From Vasconcelosia minhoensis LEGE 07310 (GTDB lineage Bacteria; Cyanobacteriota; Cyanobacteriia; Phormidesmidales; Phormidesmidaceae), in the NCBI RefSeq assembly GCF_015207255.1, contig NZ_JADEXG010000025.1:1-64000 (forward strand): a stretch of 64,000 bases of DNA. Reading direction: 5' to 3'. Made by a program: the position numbers and the translations under genes. Below are positions 34,498 through 45,085 of this stretch, piece by piece. Under the pieces are notes generated by a model. The model saw only the letters and a program-made list of their open reading frames with translations, searched no databases and was not told the origin of the DNA. Each line of letters opens with the position of its first letter. Positions within the stretch are counted from its first letter, which is position 1.

Positions 34498-35124
34498 GTG
34501 GGCGAGTTGAATCAGCCTCCTACGGTTTATCCTAAAGCTATGACTGGTGAACTGGGTTACTCTTTACCACCGGCGATTCGCCGAATTGCTGGCGCTTTCC
34601 GGATAGTCGGCTGGATCAGCTTTTGGATCCAGGCCGTGCTGGGCGTGATATCAAGCCTGGTTCTGCTGTTTTCAGTGGCGACGCTGAGCGGTCGAGCGAC
34701 CCAGGGCGAGACCAACCCGGGGACAAGTGCGGGGCTGCTGTTTGCCGTGCTTGGGGTGCTGGCGGTCTTTGCCGGCGCTTTCTGGTCGTTTCGCTATACC
34801 CGCCTCAGTCGCAAGCTGCGCACCAGCAATCCCGACCTGCGACCTAAACCCAAGGATGCGATTCGGGCAATTCAGATTGGCCTGATGATTAGCCTGGCAG
34901 GGATGCTAGTCACCCTGCTTGGTGCGGAAGCGATTGTCGGCTCACTGCTGGCCAAATCGCTGGCCCAGCCCCAGGGTAGCGCCCTATTTAACCCGGGCAA
35001 CGTCACCCAGTTTATTCAGCCTTTAGATATTTTCATCGTCCAGGCCAATACCCATACGCTGGTGGCCCATTTCGCCGCGATCGCGTCTGCGCTTTGGCTC
35101 TACCGCAGCGTCAACCGCCAGTAG
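34498..35124 (+). CDS. DUF3611 family membrane protein
   Basis: A protein of up to 208 residues with four membrane segments (about 35-60, 82-100, 122-145, 180-200) and the family opening YSLPPAIRRIAGAFRIVGWISFW. DUF3611 is found in cyanobacteria and plants and relates to the plastid envelope protein TIC21; its transport role is debated. The GTG at 34498 has no clear ribosome binding site; an ATG at 34540 (MTGELGYSLPP) is an equally good start. Confidence 0.85.
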   Translation: MGELNQPPTVYPKAMTGELGYSLPPAIRRIAGAFRIVGWISFWIQAVLGVISSLVLLFSVATLSGRATQGETNPGTSAGLLFAVLGVLAVFAGAFWSFRYTRLSRKLRTSNPDLRPKPKDAIRAIQIGLMISLAGMLVTLLGAEAIVGSLLAKSLAQPQGSALFNPGNVTQFIQPLDIFIVQANTHTLVAHFAAIASALWLYRSVNRQ

Positions 35125-35132
35125 CCTGGGGC

Positions 35133-35711
35133 TTAGAATCCCCCATGCTGCTGTAAATACGCGTCTTCCTCGGCCGTCGTTTGACGACTCAAGATGGCAT
35201 TGCGGTGCGGAAACCGACCAAACTTGGCAATCACGTCGCGGTGTTTTAGCGCATAGTCGAGGCTGTGCTGCAATTCTGGCGCAATGTTTGCCAGGACGGT
35301 AAACAGGGCTACGCTCTGCTGCTGATGTGCTAAGCGCTCGCTGTGCTCAAAGGGCAGATAGAGAAAGTTGCGCTCGATCGGGATCAGTGCGCGATCGAAA
35401 TTATGCGCGATCGCGGATTTCGCCGCCGCCAGCGCCTGGTCATCCGTAGCAAAGCTACGCGGCCTGCCGCGAAATAGGTTGCGGGGAAACTGGTCGAGCA
35501 GCAGAATCAGCGCTAGACAGGAACGGGGTTGCTCCTGCCAGCTGGCGAACTGGCCTGCCGCTGCCTGCTCGTAATCGTTGAGAAAACGCTGGCGGATCTG
35601 CGCGTCAAAGTTCGGATCTTTCTTGAACCAGACCTGGCGAAATTCTCCGTAGTGATGTTGCGGATCCGGGTCGTTAAACCAAAAGGCTAGAATTTTATTG
35701 GGGCGGCTCAT
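35133..35711 (-). CDS. DUF924 family protein
   Basis: A 192-residue helical protein of DUF924, related to TPR-like folds, widely spread in bacteria and of unknown function. Family motifs: ILAFWFNDPDP at the start, WFKKDPNFDAQIRQRF, LALILLLDQFPRNLFRGRPRSFATD near residues 65-90, and LYLPFEHSE. Convergent with DUF3611, eight bases apart. Confidence 0.92.
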   Translation of the reverse strand: MSRPNKILAFWFNDPDPQHHYGEFRQVWFKKDPNFDAQIRQRFLNDYEQAAAGQFASWQEQPRSCLALILLLDQFPRNLFRGRPRSFATDDQALAAAKSAIAHNFDRALIPIERNFLYLPFEHSERLAHQQQSVALFTVLANIAPELQHSLDYALKHRDVIAKFGRFPHRNAILSRQTTAEEDAYLQQHGGF

Positions 35712-35803
35712 GGGCTAGCGCTGGATTGGCGACTTGGGGATGACAAGTCTGGTTTAGGCAATAGTCTGTATTAGCTAGTATCGCTTTTTCTACGGTCGAA
35801 GCT

Positions 35804-36094
35804 ATGTCATTATTTCCCATTATTCTGGCAGTCGTCATCGTTGTCGCCGTGTTTTGCTGGCTCACAGGCTATCGGCTGCCCATTCAGCGGCGTCCGTTGG
35901 GCCAATCGTCGAGTCATCAACTTGGTCGCGGGGTCAACCGTTCTACCCGACAGCAGCTGATGCGACGGGTCGGCGGCAATGCTGCGGTCGCCCAGCGGCT
36001 GGTCGAGCGGGTTAAAATGCAGAACCCCGGCCGCAGTGAGCAATGGTGCTGGGAAAAGGCAATTTACGATATTGAGCGCGATCGGCGAGCCTAG
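35804..36094 (+). CDS. Small membrane-anchored hypothetical protein, 96 aa
   Basis: A 96-residue protein with one N-terminal membrane helix (FPIILAVVIVVAVFCWLTGY, residues 4-23) and a basic cytoplasmic tail that contains a helix pair, NRSTRQQLMRRVGGNAAVAQRLVERVKMQNPG, ending in a cyanobacterial-type WCWEKAIYDIERDR. Not a named family as far as I can tell. It stands alone. Confidence 0.78.
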   Translation: MSLFPIILAVVIVVAVFCWLTGYRLPIQRRPLGQSSSHQLGRGVNRSTRQQLMRRVGGNAAVAQRLVERVKMQNPGRSEQWCWEKAIYDIERDRRA

Positions 36095-36389
36095 CCGTCG
36101 CAACATTCTTACGTAAAGCGTCCGGCTACATTACTAAAGCTTTTGTAATGCTGCCCGACCTTCCCCAAAAATCATCTAGCCTTTGATATATCTTGTGTAT
36201 AGATTTGTCAGAATTTACATTGGAGCTATCGGCTTCATGTCTGACTTGTCTGACTCAACTTTTGTATGGGGCCGCTATTTTAACGTGACGGCTTTCCGTA
36301 TTCTTGGGCAGTCTATGGGTAGAAACACCACAGGGCGCTGAGTCAGCGCTATTCAGTTATCATCAGGAAATTTATAGGAAATCACAGCC

Positions 36390-37466
36390 ATGACGCAATC
36401 GAAGCGGGCGCTAATCACTGGAATCACCGGTCAAGATGGCTCCTATCTAGCCGAATTTCTTTTAGAAAAAGGCTATGAAGTACATGGGGTCATTCGCAGA
36501 ACCTCTACCTTCAATACGGACCGGATCGACCATATCTACGTAGACCCGCATAGCCCTGACGCCAAGCTCTTCCTCCACTACGGCGACCTGAATGACGGCA
36601 CCATGCTGCGACGTATTCTAGAACAGGTCAAACCCGACGAGGTCTATAACCTGGGAGCCCAGTCCCACGTCAAGGTCAGTTTCGATTCGCCAGAATATAC
36701 GGTGGACACGGTGGCAATGGGGACACTGCGGCTGCTCGAAGCGATTCGCGATTACCAGCACCGTACTGGGCTAGAGGTGCGATTTTATCAGGCGGGCTCC
36801 TCTGAGATGTTTGGCAAGGTCCAGGAAGTCCCCCAGAAAGAAACAACGCCCTTCTACCCGCGCAGCCCCTACTCCTGCGCCAAGGTCTACGCACACTGGC
36901 AAACGTTGAACTACCGCGAGTCCTATGACCTGTTTGCCTGCAACGGAATTCTGTTTAACCATGAATCTCCTCGCCGGGGTGAGACCTTCGTTACCCGCAA
37001 GATTACTCGGGCGCTAGCGCGGATTGTGGCGGGTCAGCAGCAGCAGCTCTTCCTTGGCAACCTCGATGCCAAGCGGGACTGGGGCTATGCTAAGGACTAC
37101 GTCAGAGCGATGTGGCTGATGTTACAGCAGGCCAAAGCGGACGACTATGTGATTGCCACCGGAGAAACCCACTCGATTAAAGAGTTTTTAGAAATCGCCT
37201 TTAACTACGTCAACCTGGACTGGAATCAGTACGTCACCTTTGACCCGCGCTATCTGCGGCCAGCCGAGGTTGACCTGCTGATTGGCGACCCGTCCAAGGC
37301 CCAGCAAAAGCTAGGCTGGCAGACGACGGTGAGCTTTGAAGGACTGGTCAAGCTGATGGTCGATGCCGATCTAGAAGCAGTTGGCCTGCCACCGATCAAT
37401 GCCCAGAACGGGAATGGCCTCGATATAGCAACCATTCGGAAGCAGATGTCAGGCAGCCTGTCCTAA
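36390..37466 (+). CDS. gmd: GDP-mannose 4,6-dehydratase
   Basis: A 358-residue short-chain dehydrogenase/reductase enzyme that converts GDP-mannose to GDP-4-keto-6-deoxymannose, the first step to GDP-fucose. NADP-binding [15 protein letters not shown] at residues 10-24, [15 protein letters not shown] near 36-50, catalytic YSCAK near 157-161, and [18 protein letters not shown] near 188. Its product is used by the fcl gene 180 bases downstream. A hairpin separates the two. Confidence 0.96.
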   Translation: MTQSKRALITGITGQDGSYLAEFLLEKGYEVHGVIRRTSTFNTDRIDHIYVDPHSPDAKLFLHYGDLNDGTMLRRILEQVKPDEVYNLGAQSHVKVSFDSPEYTVDTVAMGTLRLLEAIRDYQHRTGLEVRFYQAGSSEMFGKVQEVPQKETTPFYPRSPYSCAKVYAHWQTLNYRESYDLFACNGILFNHESPRRGETFVTRKITRALARIVAGQQQQLFLGNLDAKRDWGYAKDYVRAMWLMLQQAKADDYVIATGETHSIKEFLEIAFNYVNLDWNQYVTFDPRYLRPAEVDLLIGDPSKAQQKLGWQTTVSFEGLVKLMVDADLEAVGLPPINAQNGNGLDIATIRKQMSGSLS

Positions 37467-37478
37467 TGTTCATTCGCT

Positions 37479-37502
37479 GGGCTAACCCGTCTGGGTTAGC
37501 CC
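37479..37502. terminator. Perfect 10-bp hairpin after gmd
   Basis: GGGCTAACCC at 37479-37488 pairs with GGGTTAGCCC at 37493-37502 around four bases. It starts 13 bases after the gmd stop. No T-run follows, so it may only partly stop transcription before fcl. Confidence 0.65.
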
Positions 37503-37594
37503 GAAGTTAAAGTTGAGACGATGTCCTGCCAGTATCTTGCCAAATGCAGCCCAAATGCACACCTTTGGCTGACGCTGATAGTAGGCTGGGCTAG

Positions 37595-38602
<1,008 letters not shown>

Positions 38603-38683
38603 ACAATTTGTTTTACTATAGGCATGAACCGCGCGGCCGCCCGTCGTCCCTGCCAATCAGCCAGAATGGAGACCTTGAACTCA

Positions 38684-39298
38684 ATGGCCGAAGAAAATAC
38701 GTCCAAAAACGCTGAAAATTCTGAAGAGAAGTCCACCGCAGATAAAGAATCGGCAGCCAAGGAGTCGTCTGCTGAGCAGAAGTCCGAGAAAGCTCAGTCG
38801 GATGATCAGAAAGCCGCTAAGTCTGGGGGCAAATCTGCCGCTAAGTCTGCCGCTAAGTCTGGCAGTAAGTCTGATAGTAAATCTGGAGGCAAGTCTGCGG
38901 CCAAGAAAAAGGAGAAGCCGCCAAAGTTGGAAGACAAGCCTTTCACTGAATTTATGCAGCAGCACTATCTGCCCAGCCTGGAGGAGGCACTCAAGGCTCA
39001 GGGCGCTGACGACCTACAGCTAGAATTTGCCAAACGCCAGCTAGCGGTGCTGGGCTTTAGCGACCCGGATGAGTACTGGCAGGTGATGGGGCAGTGGAAA
39101 GACGGCCGGAAGCAGTTCAACATTGCCTTTATGGATGAAGATATTTCCGGTACCAAGGTCTTTTCCTACGCGACGGCCGGCGACAAACCCAGCACCATCG
39201 AACAGTTTATGGGCGACGAGCGGCGGATTACGCTGGACCTGATGGTGCTCTATACGCTCCAGCGGCTGAATGCCCAGAAGTGGCTCACGCGGAATTAA
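38684..39298 (+). CDS. DUF2996 family protein with Lys/Ser/Ala-rich leader
   Basis: A 204-residue cyanobacterial DUF2996 protein. Its first 80 residues are low complexity (repeats such as KSAAKSGSKSDSKSGGKSAAK), probably disordered; the conserved domain starts near FTEFMQQHYLPSLEEALKAQ (about 85) and ends LDLMVLYTLQRLNAQKWL. Function unknown. Starts at 38624, 38666 and 38684 are all in frame; I favour MAEENTSKN at 38684 because it matches the usual family N-terminus. Convergent with purH. Confidence 0.88.
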   Translation: MAEENTSKNAENSEEKSTADKESAAKESSAEQKSEKAQSDDQKAAKSGGKSAAKSAAKSGSKSDSKSGGKSAAKKKEKPPKLEDKPFTEFMQQHYLPSLEEALKAQGADDLQLEFAKRQLAVLGFSDPDEYWQVMGQWKDGRKQFNIAFMDEDISGTKVFSYATAGDKPSTIEQFMGDERRITLDLMVLYTLQRLNAQKWLTRN

Positions 39299-39315
39299 GC
39301 CTAGAATTGGCCTGC

Positions 39316-40875
39316 CTAGTGTAAAAAATGGCGGGTGCCGGTCAGGGCCATGATCAGGCCCAGTTCGTTAGCCGCCTTAACTGAAGCTTCGTCTCGGATA
39401 CTACCGCCCGGTTGGACAACGGCCCGAATCCCCGCGGCTGCTGCGGCTCGGACCGAGTCGTCAAACGGGAAAAACCCGTCGCTAGCCAGCACTGCACCGC
39501 TGGCGGCGGCACCGGCCTGGTCTAGCGCAATTTTAACCGCGCCGACTCGGTTCATCTGGCCCGCCCCAATTCCCAGGGTGGCGCGATCGCGCGTAATCAG
39601 AATCGCATTTGACTTCACATGCTTGACCACCCGCCAGGCAAACAGCATTTCCTCTAGCTCGTTAATCTCCGGCTTTTGAGCAGAGACAATTTTCCAGTTG
39701 CTGGGATCTTCCAAAAAGTCATCTGTCGTTTGGGCCAGGAAGCCACCCGCGATCGCCTTCACCGTCTGCGCCGGGCCGTCGCTAAATTCTGGCAGAATCA
39801 GCACCCGTAGATTTTGCTTCTGAGCCAGGATGGGCGCTGCTTCAGGCTCGCAAGCTGGGGCCACTACACATTCTAAGAAGGTCTGGGTTAACGCCTGGGC
39901 CGTCGCGGTATCGATGGGCTGATTTAGCGCCACGATCCCACCAAAGGCTGAAATCGAGTCAGCTGCAAAGGCTTTTTCATAGGCCCTAGCCAAGGTTTCT
40001 CCCAGGGCTACCCCGCAGGGGTTGGTATGCTTCAAGATGGCAGCGGCCGGGCGACCATGGGTCGGAAACTCGGCCATCAGCCGACGGGCCGCTTCGAGAT
40101 CGATTAGATTGTTATAGCTCAGCTCTTTGCCCTGGAGCTTTTCGGCAGCGGCCCAGCCGCTGGCCGGGGTCCCATTCTGATACCAAACAGCGGGCTGATG
40201 CGGGTTTTCGCCATAGCGCAGGGCCTGTCGCTGCTGGCCGCTAAGCGCGTAGTGGGTCGGAAAGGCTCTGCCGCCTTCGGCTTCGCTGGTTTGCTCGGTG
40301 AGGTACTGAGCAATCGCCTGATCGTAGGCAGCTGTCTGCCAAAACGCCTGGCGGGCGCAGCTCTCTCGAAAGAACTGGGAGGTTTCTCCCTGATTTTTCC
40401 GCAGCTCGGTGAGATAGGGGGCGTACTGGCTGGGGTCACATAGCACCGTGAGATGGGCAAAGTTCTTGGCCGCCGCTCGGATTAGGGCGACGCCGCCGAT
40501 ATCGATTTGCTCAACCGCTTCGGGCAGCGTCGTGTCGGGTTTAGCAATGGTCTGCTCAAAGGGGTAGAGACTGACGATGACCAGCGTAAAGGGGCGAATA
40601 TCGTGACCCTCTAAATCTTGGACATCTTCAGGAAGATTGGGTCGGGCCAAGATGCCGCCATGAATTCGCGGGTGCAGGGTCTTGACCCGGCCACCCAGGA
40701 TTTCCGGCGAACCGGTGTAGTCGGCTACGGCAGTTACCGGAATACCGGCTTCCGCTAAAACCTCCGCCGTGCCACCGCTGCTGATGATCTCAAACTCAAA
40801 ATCGTTCACCAGCGTCTGGGCCAGATCAGCTAGGCCGGTTTTGTCAGAAACACTCAGCAAGGCCAATCGCGCCAT
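39316..40875 (-). CDS. purH: Bifunctional AICAR formyltransferase/IMP cyclohydrolase
   Basis: Catalyses the last two steps of purine synthesis, AICAR to FAICAR to IMP. The N-terminal cyclohydrolase (MGS-like fold) starts MARLALLSVSDKTGL and has SSGGTAEVLAEAGIPVTAV and KTLHPRIHGGILARP; the C-terminal transformylase includes LRYGENPHQPA, KHTNPCGVA (catalytic Lys-His) and ASDGFFPFDDSV. 519 residues. The frame is open to 41004, but the ATG at 40875 gives the universal N-terminus. Divergent from the esterase gene. Confidence 0.97.
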   Translation of the reverse strand: MARLALLSVSDKTGLADLAQTLVNDFEFEIISSGGTAEVLAEAGIPVTAVADYTGSPEILGGRVKTLHPRIHGGILARPNLPEDVQDLEGHDIRPFTLVIVSLYPFEQTIAKPDTTLPEAVEQIDIGGVALIRAAAKNFAHLTVLCDPSQYAPYLTELRKNQGETSQFFRESCARQAFWQTAAYDQAIAQYLTEQTSEAEGGRAFPTHYALSGQQRQALRYGENPHQPAVWYQNGTPASGWAAAEKLQGKELSYNNLIDLEAARRLMAEFPTHGRPAAAILKHTNPCGVALGETLARAYEKAFAADSISAFGGIVALNQPIDTATAQALTQTFLECVVAPACEPEAAPILAQKQNLRVLILPEFSDGPAQTVKAIAGGFLAQTTDDFLEDPSNWKIVSAQKPEINELEEMLFAWRVVKHVKSNAILITRDRATLGIGAGQMNRVGAVKIALDQAGAAASGAVLASDGFFPFDDSVRAAAAAGIRAVVQPGGSIRDEASVKAANELGLIMALTGTRHFLH

Positions 40876-40973
40876 GGTGTATAAAATCCTCAAATCCGCC
40901 TTTTTAAGATACAGGGGAATGGGAAAGTGAGCGATTATGATCGGTTCAGCGTTTTGACGACGGGAGACGGCTT

Positions 40974-41609
40974 TTGACCCTACGCGCGATTTCACCACCC
41001 CCACCCCCCCATGCCTCCCGGCTGCTCGTGTTACTCCACGGCTGGGGGGCCAATGCCCAGGACGTCGCCGGTTTAGCCACCTACCTCAGCCTGCCTAGCC
41101 ACCAGCTGATCTTTCCAGAAGGGCCATTTGTCCACCCGATGGCTCCCCAAGGCAGGATGTGGTACAGCTTTCCAAACGGCTATGACTTTCGCCAAACCCA
41201 CGCTTTTGAACAGCAGGTAGACCTGCAGCAGAGCCGCCGCGAGCTCAAAGCTTGGATGCTTTCCCTCGCTGATAGCACCGGTATCGGGTTAGAACAGACG
41301 GTGATGGGCGGCTTCTCTCAGGGCGGTGCGATGACGCTAGATGTTGGGCTACAGCTACCGCTGGCCGGGCTGCTGGTGCTGAGCGGCTACGCCCATGCGA
41401 CGCTGAACCCACCGGTCAGCCCGCGTCCGGTCTTACTGATGCACGGACGCCAGGACCCGGTCGTGCCGATTGAGCGTGCCCGCTCGGCGAAAACCCAGCT
41501 GGAGCAGCAGGGGCTGACGGTGGACTATCGCGAGTTCGACGCGGGCCACGAGATTACGCCGGCGGCGCTGGCCGTGGCCGAGCAATTCTGTCAGACCTTT
41601 ATAATCTAA
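40974..41609 (+). CDS. Alpha/beta-hydrolase, carboxylesterase/phospholipase type
   Basis: A 211-residue cytoplasmic esterase of the YpfH/carboxylesterase 2 group. LLHGWGANAQD forms the oxyanion region, GGFSQGGAM holds the nucleophile Ser near residue 117, the Asp is in GRQDPVVP near 162 and the His in AGHEIT near 192. It starts at a TTG; GGGAGA lies about 5 bases upstream and no ATG gives a complete first strand. Divergent from purH. Confidence 0.9.
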   Translation: MTLRAISPPPPPHASRLLVLLHGWGANAQDVAGLATYLSLPSHQLIFPEGPFVHPMAPQGRMWYSFPNGYDFRQTHAFEQQVDLQQSRRELKAWMLSLADSTGIGLEQTVMGGFSQGGAMTLDVGLQLPLAGLLVLSGYAHATLNPPVSPRPVLLMHGRQDPVVPIERARSAKTQLEQQGLTVDYREFDAGHEITPAALAVAEQFCQTFII

Positions 41610-41726
41610 ATTTTTGTCATCCTGCTCACTTGGCAGATAGACTAATCTTTGGACTGATATTAAACTGATAAAGATAAGTTCTATCGATCCAGCTAATTTT
41701 CTGAACAGAGCGGGAGGAAAAGCGCT

Positions 41727-41939
41727 ATGCAGTCTACCCAGGTCCCGGACCAAACCCTGTCTCAAATGACGCCAGAAGCGGTGGCGCAGCTCGCAAAGCG
41801 GCTGGAGCAGGATGCTTATAGCACCCCCTTTGAGGGCCTACAGGATTGGCATCTGCTGCGGGCGATCGCGTTTCAGCGCTCTGAGCTGGTCGAGCCCTAC
41901 ATGCATTTGCTCGACCTGGAATCGTTTGACGAAGCTTAG
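41727..41939 (+). CDS. DUF2555 family protein
   Basis: A 70-residue protein of the cyanobacterial DUF2555 family: VAQLAKRLEQDAYSTPFEGL and DWHLLRAIAFQRSELVEPY are the conserved parts. Function unknown. The ATG has a strong GGAGG ribosome binding site. It lies 37 bases upstream of coaBC and may share its transcript. Confidence 0.92.
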   Translation: MQSTQVPDQTLSQMTPEAVAQLAKRLEQDAYSTPFEGLQDWHLLRAIAFQRSELVEPYMHLLDLESFDEA

Positions 41940-41976
41940 TGCTGGTGCAGCAACCGATAGCTTGGGATAAGCGCAG

Positions 41977-43185
41977 TTGGGCAGCCAGCGAATTTTAGTC
42001 GGGGTCAGCGGCGGTATTGCGGCCTACAAGGTCTGTGAGGTCGTCTCGGCTATGGCCCAGGCCGAGGCAGAGGTGCGGGTCATACTCACCCAGTCCGCCC
42101 AAGCCTTTGTCTCAGAGCTAACCTTTTCAACCTTGGCCCGGCAGCCCGCCTATACCGATGCCGACTTTTGGACTGCTCGTCCCCGACCGCTGCACATTGA
42201 GCTGGGCGAATGGGCCGATGTTTGCCTGCTGGCCCCGCTAACGGCGAATACCCTAGGCAAGCTGGCGGTGGGCCAAGCCGACAATTTGCTGACAAATACC
42301 ATTTTAGCCTCGACCTGTCCGGTGCTGCTGGCTCCGGCAATGAATACCGACATGTGGCAGCAGGCGGCGGTGCAGCGCAGCTGGCAACAGCTACAGCTCG
42401 ATTCGCGCTATCACGCGATCGGCCCCGGCGCGGGACGGCTGGCCTGCGATCGCGTCGGCCCCGGGCGGATGGCTGAGCCGTCCGAGATGCTGACTTTTCT
42501 CACCTCACTTAGCTATACCGGCGGCCAGCGAGACCTGGCCGGTAAGCAGCTACTGATCAGCACCGGTGGTACCCGCGAACCGATTGATCCGGTGCGGTTT
42601 ATCGGCAATCCGGCGACCGGGCGGATGGGCATAGCCCTGGCCCAGGCGGCCCGCCATCGCGGTGCTCAGGTGACGCTAGTACACGGGCCGCTGGAGGCTG
42701 AGCTGCTGCAGCAGCTGGGAGGAATATGCGCGATCGCGGCGCCAACGGCAGCGGCAATGGCCCAGGCTATGCTCGGCCACCAGCCCCAGGCCGACTGGGT
42801 AATCATGGCCGCTGCCGTCGCCGACGTGCGCCCTGCCCGCGTTGCCGCCACTAAGCTACCAAAATCAGAACTCCCGTCTGACCTACCGCTAGAACCTGTC
42901 CCCGACATCGTTGCCGCCCTGGCCACCGCTAGGCAGCCCCAGCAGCTGATTGTCGGATTTGCCGCCCAGACCGGTGAAATTGTGCCGCCGGCTAAGGCCA
43001 AACTGATCCGTAAAGGGCTCGACGCCATCGTCGCCAATCCGGTCGATCGGCCCAGCAGCGGCTTTGGCAGTAACCAGACCCAGGCAGTGCTGATTGACCG
43101 AGCCGGGCGTCAGCGCATCAGCCCCCCGGGCAGCAAACTTGAGCTGGCCCACCGGCTCTATGACTTTCTCCGAGACCTGGCTTAA
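41977..43185 (+). CDS. coaBC: Bifunctional phosphopantothenoylcysteine decarboxylase/phosphopantothenate-cysteine ligase
   Basis: Carries out two steps of coenzyme A synthesis. The N-terminal flavoprotein decarboxylase (CoaC, about 1-175) begins RILVGVSGGIAAYK and has LLAPLTANTLGKLAVGQADN and the catalytic PAMNTDMW; the C-terminal ligase (CoaB) has LISTGGTREPIDPVRFIGNPATGRMG and KLIRKGLDAIVANPV. 402 residues, normal. The only start upstream of the first strand is a TTG at 41977, directly after an in-frame stop. Confidence 0.95.
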   Translation: MGSQRILVGVSGGIAAYKVCEVVSAMAQAEAEVRVILTQSAQAFVSELTFSTLARQPAYTDADFWTARPRPLHIELGEWADVCLLAPLTANTLGKLAVGQADNLLTNTILASTCPVLLAPAMNTDMWQQAAVQRSWQQLQLDSRYHAIGPGAGRLACDRVGPGRMAEPSEMLTFLTSLSYTGGQRDLAGKQLLISTGGTREPIDPVRFIGNPATGRMGIALAQAARHRGAQVTLVHGPLEAELLQQLGGICAIAAPTAAAMAQAMLGHQPQADWVIMAAAVADVRPARVAATKLPKSELPSDLPLEPVPDIVAALATARQPQQLIVGFAAQTGEIVPPAKAKLIRKGLDAIVANPVDRPSSGFGSNQTQAVLIDRAGRQRISPPGSKLELAHRLYDFLRDLA

Positions 43186-43212
43186 GCCCCATGGGCGACA
43201 CTGAGTTTAGCG

Positions 43213-43977
43213 TTAGTTGGTTGGAGGTTGTTCCGATGTCGGCTGCTGCCCCGTCCGGGAACGAATATACTCAATCGCCTCTGAATCGGGGACAAGCCTG
43301 ATTTTACTAAATTCCTCGGTGTCATTGTTTTCCATCTGCGCCAGCAGCGATTCTAGCGGCAGCACGTCTACCTGCAAATCTGCTACCGTTTCAGGGTTGA
43401 CCTCGCCAATCTCTGCCAGTAGCGCCTCTAGGTCGCTGCGAGAAAAGAAAACTGGCAGCACTAGCTCTTCGTTTTCAGGCACCAGTAGATAGGAGCCATC
43501 GGTATCGACTGCGGTATAGACAGGGACACCGCCGGGGTAGTCGCTATTTAAAGTTTGGGCTGCAGCTAGGTCGTCATCCTGCACCATGTAAGCCAGCTCC
43601 AGAGGCTGCTCCCGCTCCACCTGAGCTTCCTGATAGAGTGCACCTAGTTCTACCCAGCTGACCTGGGCACCTGAACCAAACTGCTCAGGATTGTCCTGTC
43701 GGGCGTCCTGCAAAAAGGTCTCTGCATCCTGACCGTCGAGAAAGACATACAGTACCGGCAGCTCAATTCGCTGTCCCTGCTCGGCCTCAGCCACCAGATT
43801 TGCGACGATGAGAGAGCCCTGGGGGTCGAGAAGGACGAAGGCCGGAACGCTGTCGAGCTTCTGAGCGACCTCGGCTTCGGTCAGGGCAATGGCTGGGATT
43901 GCTCCAGCCCCCAAAGCTAAGCTTCCTCCTACGACCCAGGGGGTGCACAGGGACAGCAAACGATGAATAGCGTTCAT
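43213..43977 (-). CDS. tic22: Tic22-family periplasmic protein
   Basis: A 254-residue Tic22 homologue. In cyanobacteria these are periplasmic or thylakoid chaperones important for outer-membrane biogenesis and related to the chloroplast import protein. It has a signal peptide (cleavage near IPAIALTE, about residue 32), KLDSVPAFVLLDPQG, VLYVFLDGQDAETFL and LLVPENEELVLPVFFSRSDLEALL. The ATG at 43977 has GGAGG about 5 bases upstream, so the in-frame start at 43995 is less likely. C-terminus is Gln/Pro-rich. Confidence 0.93.
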   Translation of the reverse strand: MNAIHRLLSLCTPWVVGGSLALGAGAIPAIALTEAEVAQKLDSVPAFVLLDPQGSLIVANLVAEAEQGQRIELPVLYVFLDGQDAETFLQDARQDNPEQFGSGAQVSWVELGALYQEAQVEREQPLELAYMVQDDDLAAAQTLNSDYPGGVPVYTAVDTDGSYLLVPENEELVLPVFFSRSDLEALLAEIGEVNPETVADLQVDVLPLESLLAQMENNDTEEFSKIRLVPDSEAIEYIRSRTGQQPTSEQPPTN

Positions 43978-44136
43978 AGGTCCTCCTATTGACAAATTGA
44001 CAAAGCTAGCACGCCCTATGATGGGCGAGGGGGTTGAACTCGTCCTGATGGGATGGACGATTGCTCAACTGACCGTGGCAGAGCAGCCACTTCCCATGCT
44101 AAGTCCTTTTATCAAAAGTGATACCTAAAAATGATA

Positions 44137-44210
44137 TCGGGATGACAGGATTTGAACCTGCGGCATCCTGCTCCCAAAGCAGGCGCGCTACCAAGCTGCG
44201 CTACATCCCG
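44137..44210 (-). tRNA. tRNA-Pro (TGG)
   Basis: 74 bases fold as a tRNA: acceptor CGGGATG/CATCCCG plus discriminator A, anticodon loop TTTGGGA in a CCTGC/GCAGG stem giving anticodon TGG, and the T-arm GTTCAAATCC. No CCA is encoded. It lies just downstream of the GNAT terminator. Confidence 0.97.
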
Positions 44211-44214
44211 TAAT

Positions 44215-44242
44215 GAAATTGAGCCCGGGCGGGCTCAATTTC
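44215..44242. terminator. 13-bp hairpin between GNAT gene and tRNA-Pro
   Basis: GAAATTGAGCCCG at 44215-44227 pairs exactly with CGGGCTCAATTTC at 44230-44242. It is 73 bases after the GNAT stop and five bases upstream of the tRNA 5' end on the minus strand. Likely GNAT terminator; it also means the tRNA either uses a promoter inside it or is read through. Confidence 0.65.
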
Positions 44243-44315
44243 AGACAGCTTTTATTGTAGCGCGATTGGCCAAGCGTGAAAACCGTCTATTCCTCGATTG
44301 TTTCCTTCAATCAGC

Positions 44316-44837
44316 TCAATCGGGATACCAAAACATGCCCTTGATCCCCTCCGGGTCGGAGACGAAGCCGAGCTGCCGATAAAAATCGACCACGTGGGGA
44401 TCGGCAAACAGCGTGACATTGCTGATATCTTCGCTTCTCAACTTTTTAATCAGCTGCTTCATCAGCGCTTTCCCCAGCCCTTGCCCCTGAAAATCCGGAT
44501 GTACGACCACATCCCAGATGGTGGCGTTAAAGGCATGGTCCGAGGTGGCTCGTGAAAACCCGATCAGGCGTCTACGGCTGCCCTGCTGTTCCCACATAGT
44601 GACCACCAAAAAGCTGTGCTGGATAGCCTTGCGCACCTTACGGACGGGGCGACGCGACCAGCCTACCGCGTCACATAGCTCTTCTAACTCATAGAGGTCG
44701 ATAGTTCGATCGGTACTGAAAAAGACGCGGGCACTGTCATCTGCTCGGGAGGCCTCAGCAATGTAGCCATCAGATGCTGCCTGCTTAGGCTCAGAAGTGG
44801 CCTCAGAAGTCGTGAACAAGCTTTTCCAAAAACCCAT
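44316..44837 (-). CDS. GNAT acetyltransferase, plastid NSI/SNAT-like
   Basis: A 173-residue GNAT enzyme. [27 protein letters not shown] (about 105-131) is the acetyl-CoA site, and [22 protein letters not shown] ends the fold. It resembles the cyanobacterial relatives of the chloroplast acetyltransferases NSI/SNAT, which act on protein lysines and aromatic amines; the assignment to that subgroup is from memory of the family pattern ([19 protein letters not shown]) and is not certain. Confidence 0.88.
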   Translation of the reverse strand: MGFWKSLFTTSEATSEPKQAASDGYIAEASRADDSARVFFSTDRTIDLYELEELCDAVGWSRRPVRKVRKAIQHSFLVVTMWEQQGSRRRLIGFSRATSDHAFNATIWDVVVHPDFQGQGLGKALMKQLIKKLRSEDISNVTLFADPHVVDFYRQLGFVSDPEGIKGMFWYPD

Positions 44838-45085
44838 GCAGGCAAAAATGAGTGGCGTAGGCGGGCAGACAGTACAGACAATATCAGCAGTATATCTCTG
44901 TGTCCTAAGGGGACGGTAGGACTGCTTCAGCTAAATCTATCAAAATTATCGAAAATCCCACATAATCGCGGGCAAACTAGGTCATTACCCCTGGGCAAGA
45001 TTTAGAATAGGCCGACCTAAAGGCCTGAGATCATTCTACCTGCCCTACTCCCTGCCCAAAGGCCAAAGAGGTTTTAGCGTCGTCC